This document shows, in pieces, positions 26,522 to 33,804 of a stretch of DNA of 64,000 nt. The translations under genes were made by a program, and so were the position numbers. The stretch's first letter is position 1. Every line of letters begins with the position of its first letter. This DNA is from JAGVPT01 sp963843065 (GTDB lineage: Bacteria; Bacteroidota; Ignavibacteria; UBA10030; UBA8401): NCBI GenBank assembly GCA_963843065.1, contig CAWJKX010000011.1, positions 1 through 64,000 of the forward strand, written 5' to 3'. The notes beneath the pieces were generated by a model. It was given only the letters and a program-made list of their open reading frames with translations. It had not been told where the DNA came from and did no database searches.

Positions 26522-28730
26522 ATGAAAAATATTCTCCGATTCTCGATTATGATGTTTTGTCTTTTTTCAGGTGCCAGTCAGTTGCACACACAATGGGTAC
26601 AAACGAACGGTCCTAATGGCGCTAATATTACATGCCTTGCAGCGATCGGCACAGACATTGTTGCAGGGACTAATGGCAACGGCGTCTTTAGTTCCACGAA
26701 CAATGGCACAAGCTGGACTGCAGTAAATAAATGGAGGATACATTGAATGGCGGAATTGGCGCCATGGCCGTCATTGGTACAAAACTCTTTGTAGGACTTA
26801 ATGGGGGGGGGATGGTGTCATCGGTGTTTATCTTTCGACCGACAATGGAACAAGCTGGAGTTGGCTGAATAATGGTTTATACTTCGATGTTTTACTTCCT
26901 TTGCTGTTAGTCCTAATGGAGCAGGCGGTACAATTTATATGCTGGAACTGGGGGTGGCTTGTTCGGTAATACTCCCTCTGGCAACGGCATATATCTTTCA
27001 ACAGATGAAGATACAAGTTGGAATTCAGTGAGTACTGGTTTGCCGGATACTCTTGTTACCGCCCTTGCTGCCAATAGCACGAACGTCTTTGCTGGGTTTA
27101 ACGGTAGCGGAATCTTTCATTCGACCGACAACGGAATAAGCTGGAGTACCGTCAACTCAGGCTTAACTAACCATTATATCCTTTGTCTTACTTTTAGTGG
27201 GACGAATCTTTTCGCAGGAACCGATAGCGGCCTCTTTATCTCCACGAACAATGGCGCAAGCTGGACTGCAGTTAATAACGGTTTACCAAAAATTCCAGTT
27301 GCCGCTCTTGTTGTCAATGGTACAAATTTCTTTGCGGGAACACTCAATGGTGTATTTTTCTGAAACAACAGCGGGACAAGCTGGTCTCAAGCGAGTTCTG
27401 GTTTGACAAATACTGGTATTACTGCCTTTGCTCTGAGCCCCGATGACTCAGGCGGCACTAATCTCTTTGCCGGGACTATCAGTGATGTTTTTTTTTCGAC
27501 TAACAATGGTACAAGCTGGACAGCGGTGAGTTACGGGTCTGCCGAAAGCTTATGTTAGTGCCCTCGCCGTTATTGATTCGAATCTCTTTGCCGGGACCAC
27601 AGGAGGTTACACCGGCATCTTCTCATCTGACAACAACGGGGTAAGCTGGAGTGCGGCTGTCCCAAGTTTGACAAACACGACTGTCCGGTCTTTCGCTTTA
27701 AGTGGAACAAGTCTCTTTGCAGGGAATGACTTCCTCGGTGGCATCCTCCGCTCGACCGACAACGGGACAATCTGGACCGCAGTCAATTCAGGATTGACAA
27801 ACACCTCGGTCCGTTCACTCGCCGTCTCCCCCGACGGTGCAGGCGGCACAAACATTTTTGCCGGAACTGCTGGCGGTGGCGTTTTTCTTTCAACGAACAA
27901 CGGAAAAAACTGGTCCCCAGCCGATTCAGGATTAACAAACGCTGGGGTTTACTCTCTTGCCGTCTCATCCAACGGGTCAGGGGGAACGAATCTCTTCGCA
28001 GGGACTGATGGCGGCGGTGTTTACCAACAGCGGTGCAAGATGGACATTACCGCGTACTAGCTTGGTTGGACCTAGCTCAATTATCTTTGCTCTTGTCGTG
28101 ATGCCTAAGGAAACAGGCGGCACAAATCTCTTTGCTGGGTCTGACAATGGAGTATTCCTCTCGACCAATAACGGTCTATCCTGGGCTTCGGTTGATTCAG
28201 GCTTGACGGATACTGAAATACAGTAGTTCTTTGCTCTTAGTCGGACAAATCTCCTTGCCCGGAACTTATCGCGCTGGCATCTTTCTCTCGACCGAACAAC
28301 GGTATGAGCTGGACTGCAGTCAATACTGGTTTACCGAATCTTGATATCCTTGCCCTTGCTGCTAGCGAAACGAATCTCTTTGTACACCTATTAACAGTGG
28401 TATATGGAAGCGACCGCTATCGGAAATAGTCGCGGCTGTGCCTCTCGCATCAAATGAACTTCCCGGAACTTACGCTTTATCGCAAAACTATCCTAACCCG
28501 TTCAATCCAACGACTACCATAAGCTACCAAATTCCGGCTAATGGTCATGTCGTTATCAAGGTATTCGATATTCTCGGCAGAGTAGTTGAGGCTTAAACGC
28601 TGGTAGATGAGTATAAGCCATCTGGCCGTTATTCGGTACAATTCGATGCGTCTCGTCTTCAAAGGGGATATGTTATTCGCTTAGATCGGGTAGTTTCACT
28701 GTTGTCAAAAAGATGTCGTTAATTAAATAG
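26522..28730 (+). pseudogene. T9SS-sorted beta-propeller (BNR/sialidase-like repeat) protein, heavily frameshifted
   Basis: Starts with a signal peptide (MKNILRFSIMMFCLFSGASQ) after an AGGATGAAGAG ribosome-binding site. Then follow about ten repeats of roughly 45-50 residues with the theme GTNLFAGTxxGGVFLSTNNG, TSWTAVNSGL (shown in two pieces), a beta-propeller/photosystem-stability-factor-like pattern. The C-terminus has ALSQNYPNPFNPTTTISYQI, a T9SS sorting domain, but with an in-frame TAA after V-V-E-A. The frame breaks at least five times (near 26745, 26820-26960, 27365, 28020, 28225, 28390). It is cargo inside the integrative element. Confidence 0.75.
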
Positions 28731-28757
28731 CTCCGCCCTACGTTTGTTCTTGAATGG

Positions 28758-28795
28758 ATCCCCAAAGCGGTCTGATGTTCAGGGGATTTCTATTT
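28758..28795 (+). terminator. Intrinsic terminator-like hairpin
   Basis: ATCCCC (28758-28763) pairs with GGGGAT (28782-28787) around an 18-nt loop, followed by TTCTATTTA. It sits just after the beta-propeller gene and ends in the same GGGGATTTnTATTT style as the hairpins at 30896 and 32902. Confidence 0.5.
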
Positions 28796-29003
28796 ATCCC
28801 TGCCTGAAAATATAACTCCATACGATAACACTCCCGATAAAACGGCGACTACAATCTCAACAGTTCTTTCTTCATGAATTCTCCACGAATGATTATTGAA
28901 AGGTATGTCACCGACCACAATTCCCTTATGCCATAAAGACCACCTCCGTTTATGGAATAAGTAGTTATAGGCAAATTGTATTTATCCAAAAACAGGAGGA
29001 CAG

Positions 29004-29492
29004 ATGACACAGCCTTTGTATGACGGACTGTTTCATTATTCGGAGCAGTTAGCGAGATCCATTGCAACGCAGTGAACTTTTAACGATGGCGTGGAAGGAG
29101 GGTGTGAGGCTTGGAGACCGCTGCACGCCTCATGAAGAGCATGATGCACTTCAGATCAAAGGAATTAAACAAACGTTCTGCCTTCCCCGCGAAAGAAGTA
29201 GGCAAGAGAACCATGTCGACGCTTGGAACGACAAGACATGTACCTGGATAGACCAGTTCCCCATTCCGGTGGAATTGTTGCTGACTTCCTGTTATCCGAA
29301 ATGGCAACGCCGTACGATCACACTGTCGTGAATGATTTCATCAGAGCACTGACAGCTGAAGAACAGAATGTGCTCGACGATCTGAACTCCGGATTCAAAC
29401 GAAAAGAAATTTGCCAGCGTCAAAGCATCACGAACATCCGCCTTAGATCCCTCCACAAATCCATCCAAGAGAAAGCCGTTGCCTACCTTTGA
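29004..29492 (+). pseudogene. Broken small HTH / sigma-region-4-like regulator
   Basis: A strong CAGGAGGACAG ribosome-binding site precedes ATG at 29004 (MTQPLYDGLFHYSEQLARSI). The frame then stops at 29075, but neighbouring frames continue a consistent protein: RSELLTMAWKEGVRLGDR, LMKSMMHFRSKELNKRSAF, then MYLDRPVPHSGGIVADFLLS and DFIRALTAEEQNVLDDLNSG, RKEICQRQSITNIRLRSLHK. The end looks like a sigma region 4 or LuxR-type helix-turn-helix. At least three frame changes are needed. Whether it is a gene with sequence errors or a decayed one cannot be told. A terminator follows ten bases after the stop. Confidence 0.5.
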
Positions 29493-29501
29493 CGGCAGAA
29501 G

Positions 29502-29526
29502 AAGAGCGCAATGCGCTTTTCTTTAT
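29502..29526 (+). terminator. Intrinsic terminator
   Basis: AAGAGCGC-AAT-GCGCTTTTC hairpin followed by TTT, directly downstream of the HTH-like gene. Stem AGCGC/GCGCT extends with A-T pairs. Confidence 0.6.
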
Positions 29527-30211
29527 CGTACGATGAGCCTCAAGCAAAGTAGTGTTACAGGAGATCCTTGACGATGCTTCTACTTCCAAGATAAAGCCGG
29601 GCCGGCATCCCGAATCCTGAATGGCAGAAGTGTTCTCTGTAATATTTTTTTGGGTTTTAGGATCTCGGTCTTATGAAATTCTGATCGCGAAGAGCAACTT
29701 GGATATATTTTTCCTATAAATTTTCTGTCTATACGGGTGGTCAGAGGGTCGTTTTGCGCAGTCGAAGGGTGGCGAAAGAGTAGTTGAAGTGTCGTGAACG
29801 GTGGCAAATTACTGACAAAAGAGTGCCGAAAGTATAGCAAAACATGAGACAAAAGTGTATACACCTTAAGTTATTGATATTACGGCAATTACACATTTTG
29901 GACGTGATAAATGACGTGAAAGTGAGAGATTTTCGTAAAAAACTCGATGAAAACTGAAATTTTATTGAGGATATTCGCTGTAAATGAGCAACTTTATCGA
30001 CATTTGGACGTGATGTTGCCGGGTTGCAACACAAAAATGTCTCCAAAGGAGACATTTAAAATAAAAAACCTCTGCACAAACGGCAAATTGAAAGTTGGGG
30101 AGAGACGCTGCAATGATTTTGTACCTAAATGAGAACTTTACTCCGTACGATTGAACATGTTTCCTCTATTGTCGAAGAAGAAACCACCGGATAGTCGCTT
30201 CTCAACCCTTA
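29527..30211. other. Gene-poor stretch inside the integrative element
   Basis: No convincing gene; a 61-codon frame at 29947-30132 has no recognisable features. Words such as GTCGAAGGGTGGCGAAAG (29760 on) and GGTGGCAAATTACTG resemble degraded pieces of the palindrome clusters. The segment is AT-rich. Confidence 0.35.
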
Positions 30212-30393
30212 CAACTTCGTAGCTTTGACACTTCGCAAGAACCCTATACAGTTTGGCAAAGTGGCAAACCTCCTTACTTTGTAACTTCGTAGTTTAGACA
30301 CGACTGTTGTCGAACTGACTAACTGTCAAACTTAGCTTCGACTTTGCCACGACAAACTATAGGGGTTTTGGCAAACTGGCAATGTCAAAGTCG
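30212..30393. repeat. Palindrome cluster 2, next to the repressor gene
   Basis: Two more copies of the element-specific palindrome: AAGAACCCTATACAGTTTGG at 30237 with CACTTCG and TTTGGCAAAGTGGC arms, and ACAAACTATAGGGGTTTTGG at 30352 with ACTTTGCCA and GGCAATGTCAAAGT arms. Together with 25721-26321 this makes six copies, all inside the element. The second copy overlaps the 3' end of the minus-strand HTH gene. Confidence 0.6.
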
Positions 30394-30728
30394 GTCAAGC
30401 TCGTCCCGGAGGAAGCGGGTCATCGCTTTAATGACTTTTTCCTTCTGGGCGTATGTTAAATGACCGGGTCCAATCCTTGGGTTATCCTTTATCCTCAGCT
30501 CACCGCTAGGGGAGATCGTATGCTCGTACCCTAGGCCGCTCACCAGAGCCCTGACCGTCTTTGCCTGCACTTTATCCACCTGTCCGTGGTAGATCCTCAT
30601 AATGGTCGGTACACAAGCCCTGTTCTCTGGGATACTTCATTCATGCTCAGGTTTTTCTCGTTCACGGCGGCCTGAACAATGCGGGAGAGCTCCCTGGCGT
30701 CGTGCACGAATGGTAATTGGTTCTTCAT
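30385..30728 (-). CDS. Small HTH (Cro/CI-like) repressor, one frameshift
   Basis: Minus-strand gene starting at 30728 after AAGGAGAAAAATAA. The first frame reads MKNQLPFVHDARELSRIVQA and EKNLSMNEVSQRTGLVYR, and the next frame continues TIMRIYHGQVDKVQAKTVRA to LRDELDRL at 30385; a single missing base near 30607 explains the break. The S-x-x-T-G-x-x-x-x-x-I-x-x-I-Y-x-G pattern is a classic helix-turn-helix of the XRE type. About 114 residues. It is divergent from the primase-helicase gene, as repressors of phage-like and plasmid-like elements often are. Confidence 0.65.
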
Positions 30729-30755
30729 TTATTTTTCTCCTTAGTAATTATTCGC

Positions 30756-30784
30756 TTGATTATGTCAATAATTTTTTGTATAAT
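30756..30784 (+). promoter_or_regulatory. Sigma-70-like promoter for the primase-helicase transcript
   Basis: TTGATT (30756-30761), 17-bp spacer, TATAAT (30779-30784). It lies in the gap between the divergent repressor and the primase gene and points toward the latter. Its start site would leave a leader of about 270 nt containing the hairpin at 30896. Confidence 0.55.
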
Positions 30785-30895
30785 ATAGCAGAAGTAACAA
30801 ATGTAATATAGCGACTTTAGACATTAAAAACAACAGATAGTATTTTCGGTCACTCCATGTAAACACATTACGGAATACTTCATCAAAGAACTTAC

Positions 30896-30955
30896 ATCCC
30901 CTTCAGGGAGCAGGGAACGAGTGACTCCCTGCCAACCTCCTGGGGATTTTTATTT
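30896..30955 (+). terminator. Terminator-like double hairpin in the primase leader (possible attenuator)
   Basis: Inner stem CAGGGAG (30904-30910)/CTCCCTG (30925-30931); outer stem ATCCCC (30896-30901)/GGGGAT (30942-30947), followed by TTTTTATTTT. It stands about 110 bp after the promoter and 115 bp before the primase start, so transcription must read through it. Confidence 0.55.
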
Positions 30956-31065
30956 TGACGTAACCATTGATTGAACAAATAGAAATAGGGCTATGCCAGT
31001 CGGCTAGCTTTATCGATTCACTAATGAAGAGGATTATATGAAAAAGATAAAATGGAACTTATACC

Positions 31066-32889
31066 ATGTCACTATTAACAAACGCAACAACAATGCACGA
31101 AATGGGAGCGAATGTCCTCCCTATAAGAAATGGTAAGAAGCCCGCTCTTGAGTGGGATCGCCTGCAGACTGAAAGACAATCTGTAGAAGAATTGAAGTCT
31201 TATGATTGGGAGCACTACACGGGTCTTGGGATCGTGTGCGGTATCAATGGATTTGTGTGTATCGATATAGATAAAATGAAAAGTGCGGATATCGTTTCAA
31301 AGATATTGCACGAACTGAATTTGAACGACACCTACCAATGGCAGGTACGCAGCGGGAGCGGAACCGGGTATCATATTTGGGTCCGCGTCCAACAGCCACT
31401 CCCGTTCCCGAAAGGCGTCGTATTCGGAGACAGTCAGGATGGATCCTTTGATCACATTGAGATACGGTGGAAAGACTGTCAGACTGTAATGCCCCCGTCT
31501 GTCCATGAGAGCGGTAATCGATATGAATGGGTGAACGGGGAACCGACAAGCGAACCCTCGGAGGTGGACGTTGAGTCGATCATTTCTATGTTCGAAGCTG
31601 TCGCATTTATGCACGTCGAAGATCCGAATAAGGAAAAGCCGAAGTATCGGAAGACCGATTATACCGAAGTCCTTCAGAACGGAGTTCCTGAAGGGAAACG
31701 GAACGACACGCTTGCCTCACTCTCAGGTCATTATCGCTGCATGGGGATGGAGTACGGCGAGGCCATTGAAACTCTTAAAATATGGAATTCCAGATTAAGC
31801 CTCCCATTGCCGGTAGACGAAGTGGAGACAACCGTATCATCAATATATAGCATGCCGTCTTCAGACATGATCCTGAGAGATGGAATAGAAATGTCGTCAA
31901 TGAACACACCGGAGATGAAAGACATTGTTGAGGGTATTATTGGCGAACGCTCGTTCAATTTTATCGCAGGCGAGGAAGGCGCAGGGAAAAGCCTGCTTGC
32001 AATGAATCTGAGCTTATCGATTGCAACGGGACTTCCAAAGTTCCTTGGATATAATATTAAGAAGCACGGACGGGTGTTGTATTTGAATAATGAGCTCCCG
32101 TTCTCAGTTCACGTCGGCAGATTTAAGAGAATGAGAAGAAGGTTTTATCGCGTAAATTCTCAGTATCTGAATAGATTTGTTACGCCGGAATTCTTAAAAC
32201 CCCTTGATGAGTCCTGGGAGGATATTGTCAAGCACATTAAGGGAGGCGAATACATATTGGTTGTTCTCGATTGCCTCTATTGGGCGCATGATAAAAAGGA
32301 GAACGACTCATCCGACATGAAAGACATAATGAGAAAGCTCATTTCTCTTCGTGATCAGTATGGAGTTGCAGTGCTTGTTGTACATCATACAAAGAAGGGA
32401 ACCCGCTACGAGACGATGCATAATGATAATATGCGCGGCTCGATGGTATTTGGGGCAAGCTCCGACACAGTGATGATGCTACGACGTTCTGCAACGGACG
32501 AATCGAAGAGGCTGTTGAAGCCGACGAAGCTGCGTAACGGTGACGACAATCTCCGTAAAGCCCATCTGCTTGAGCTCGGTCAGACAGACCTCTGGTTTTC
32601 AGATTTGGGTGAGGTTAACGAAGAGGACCATATCGCAATCCAAGGCGGCACCGGCCGTAAATCCGCTGAGGATAAGATCAATTTCAACGAAATCTTTGGA
32701 GCGGATAAAGAACTCCCGCGAAAGGACATTGTCGAACGATGTAAGAAGCTCGGATTTGAAGATCGAACAATTGATCGATGCCTGGAGTCAGCAAGTGCCT
32801 CTGACGGTGCGCTGATTAAACCGAAGTATGGTTGGTATAGTTTGAAGCCAACAGTTGATCCTGCGACACCTGCCGTGCCGGCTGTTTAA
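31066..32889 (+). CDS. Primase-polymerase / RepA-like helicase replication protein
   Basis: A 607-residue three-part replication protein. Residues 1-170: bifunctional primase-polymerase domain, with GLGIVCGINGFVCIDIDKMK (D-x-D metal site), SGSGTGYHIW and the late I-E-I-R-W-K-D-C-Q block with P-P-S-V-H. Residues about 200-265: primase C-terminal-like helical domain (EGKRNDTLASLSGHYRCMGM). Residues about 290-500: RecA/RepA-type ATPase with Walker A GEEGAGKS, Walker B YILVVLDCLYW and VLVVHHTKKGTR. The C-terminus resembles a winged helix (DRTIDRCLESASASDGAL). It probably replicates the excised element. A 33-codon frame (31038-31139) behind GAGGATTAT overlaps its start and may be a leader peptide or reflect an error. 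Confidence 0.85.
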   Translation: MSLLTNATTMHEMGANVLPIRNGKKPALEWDRLQTERQSVEELKSYDWEHYTGLGIVCGINGFVCIDIDKMKSADIVSKILHELNLNDTYQWQVRSGSGTGYHIWVRVQQPLPFPKGVVFGDSQDGSFDHIEIRWKDCQTVMPPSVHESGNRYEWVNGEPTSEPSEVDVESIISMFEAVAFMHVEDPNKEKPKYRKTDYTEVLQNGVPEGKRNDTLASLSGHYRCMGMEYGEAIETLKIWNSRLSLPLPVDEVETTVSSIYSMPSSDMILRDGIEMSSMNTPEMKDIVEGIIGERSFNFIAGEEGAGKSLLAMNLSLSIATGLPKFLGYNIKKHGRVLYLNNELPFSVHVGRFKRMRRRFYRVNSQYLNRFVTPEFLKPLDESWEDIVKHIKGGEYILVVLDCLYWAHDKKENDSSDMKDIMRKLISLRDQYGVAVLVVHHTKKGTRYETMHNDNMRGSMVFGASSDTVMMLRRSATDESKRLLKPTKLRNGDDNLRKAHLLELGQTDLWFSDLGEVNEEDHIAIQGGTGRKSAEDKINFNEIFGADKELPRKDIVERCKKLGFEDRTIDRCLESASASDGALIKPKYGWYSLKPTVDPATPAVPAV

Positions 32890-32901
32890 TCGGTAATAGA
32901 C

Positions 32902-32935
32902 CCCCCGTGGTGATGAGCTGCGGGGATTTTTATTT
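32902..32935 (+). terminator. Intrinsic terminator after the primase-helicase gene
   Basis: CCCCG (32903-32907) pairs with CGGGG (32921-32925) and is followed by ATTTTTATTT. It lies 13 bp after the stop codon. Confidence 0.65.
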
Positions 32936-33052
32936 CTGACCATGGTCAGAAGAGACTTCTGCACAGGGCATCTTGTCTGTGGTTTTTCATGACGATAATA
33001 TCCAATTGCAAAAATTAGTATTGTTTTGTACATTGTATCAAATCAAAGGACT

Positions 33053-33072
33053 ATAAGCTAAACTATAAGCTG
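33053..33072 (+). promoter_or_regulatory. Putative integrase/excisionase arm-type site, right
   Basis: ATAAGCTAAACTATAAGCTG differs at two positions from 24603-24622 and has the same orientation. It lies 69 bp before the right tRNA copy, while the left site lies 68 bp after the left copy, so in the excised circle the two sites would flank the core symmetrically. Confidence 0.5.
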
Positions 33073-33141
33073 CGGCTTATCTTTCTATGTGTGAAATGAT
33101 TGTTACCGGGAAAAAGTTGTTGAAAACAGTGTGATTATTAT

Positions 33142-33214
33142 GGGGCTGTAGCTCAGTTGGGAGAGCGATTCGTTCGCAACGAATAGGTCGTCGGTTCGAT
33201 CCCGATCAGCTCCA
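33142..33214 (+). tRNA. tRNA-Ala(CGC)
   Basis: 73-nt cloverleaf: acceptor GGGGCTG/CAGCTCC with the G3-U70 pair that identifies alanine tRNA, D-arm GCTCAGTTGGGAGAGC, anticodon stem ATTCG/CGAAT with loop TTCGCAA (anticodon CGC), T-arm GTCGG-TTCGATC-CCGAT, discriminator A. CCA is not encoded. It is the right boundary of the integrative element and the better preserved copy. Confidence 0.88.
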
Positions 33215-33234
33215 CGAGAGAGCAGGATGTCAAA

Positions 33235-33275
33235 GTAGCCGCTCGCCCCGCCGACAGGCGGGGTCAGCTCCACAG
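33235..33275 (+). repeat. Palindrome joined to a repeated tRNA 3' end
   Basis: GCCCCGCCGACAGGCGGGG (about 33248-33266) is followed by TCAGCTCCAC, the same 3' end as the tRNA just upstream. The tRNA-like relic at 24344-24428 has the same logic (palindrome, then GGGGTCAGTTCC). Confidence 0.5.
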
Positions 33276-33356
33276 AACAGTAAACAGTTAACAGTAAGCA
33301 GTTAACACTGTGTGTTGCCGCTTTGTTGATTAGTGGTCACTGTTCACTGATAATTG
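33276..33356. repeat. Short-word array (CAGTAAACAGTTAACAG type)
   Basis: AACAGTAAACAGTTAACAGT and related words are followed, about 35 bp later, by GTCACTGTTCACTGAT, roughly their complement. It has the appearance of S23-unit arms without a gene. A related array lies at 55546-55624. Confidence 0.45.
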
Positions 33357-33360
33357 TAAA

Positions 33361-33455
33361 GGTCAAGCCCTGTACAACCGTAAGTCGCCCAACCCCGCCA
33401 GGTCCGGAAGGAAGCAACGGCCCGCTGCTGAAAGTGTGATACAGTAAGCTTGACC
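33361..33455 (+). ncRNA. ffs: Bacterial small SRP RNA (4.5S type)
   Basis: RNA component of the signal recognition particle that binds Ffh and targets membrane proteins. The terminal helix is GGTCAAGC/GCTTGACC, and the conserved apical domain reads CCAGGTCCGGAAGGAAGCA, the signature of domain IV. Length is about 95 nt. A run of seven T follows directly, so termination is probably at 33456-33462. Confidence 0.93.
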
Positions 33456-33543
33456 TTTTTTGTTGCATTCTCGCCTAAATCCTCGTTAATTAAAGAACTT
33501 GCAAGCCTCCCATATTTTTCGTACTTTTACCTTGAATTTTTCT

Positions 33544-33569
33544 AAAAAAAGGGTCGCGTCCCTTTTTTA
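33544..33569. terminator. Strong A-GGG/CCC-T hairpin
   Basis: AAAAAAAGGG-TCGCGT-CCCTTTTTT lies between the SRP RNA and the RNase G gene and works as an intrinsic terminator in either direction. The remainder of 33456-33804 shows no gene. Confidence 0.6.
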
Positions 33570-33804
33570 ACGCAGCAAAAAGCATGTTCTGGGCTGATTT
33601 TATCGGAAATTGAGATTGGGGTCGCCTTTAAGAAGTCCGAGGTAGAACCTGCTTGCTAAGGGGGAAATAGATTGGTAGCTGTTGGAAATTCATCACACAA
33701 GTAATGATAGGCAGGAAATCGCGCTATTCCACTATTCGATTGTTACGTACCACGAAGGGGATTAACAATTATTTTATTCGGCGCACTACAAGGAACTTTG
33801 CTTA

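Larger units (their letters stand above)
24462..33214 (+). mobile_element. 8.7-kb integrative element at tRNA-Ala(CGC)
   Basis: Bounded by two direct 73-nt tRNA-Ala copies (66 nt identical, then two differences). A tyrosine integrase sits just inside the left copy. A 20-bp arm-type site lies 68 bp inside the left copy and a near-identical one 69 bp inside the right copy. The interior carries a divergent HTH repressor/primase-helicase pair, terminators of one style, and two clusters of a palindrome seen nowhere else in the window. There are no capsid, tail or conjugation genes, so it resembles a satellite or an integrated plasmid. It also carries a broken T9SS beta-propeller gene as cargo. Confidence 0.7.

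Noticed and set aside
29947..30132. 61-codon frame in the integrative element
   Set aside because: No ribosome-binding site, no motif, low-complexity AT-rich surroundings.
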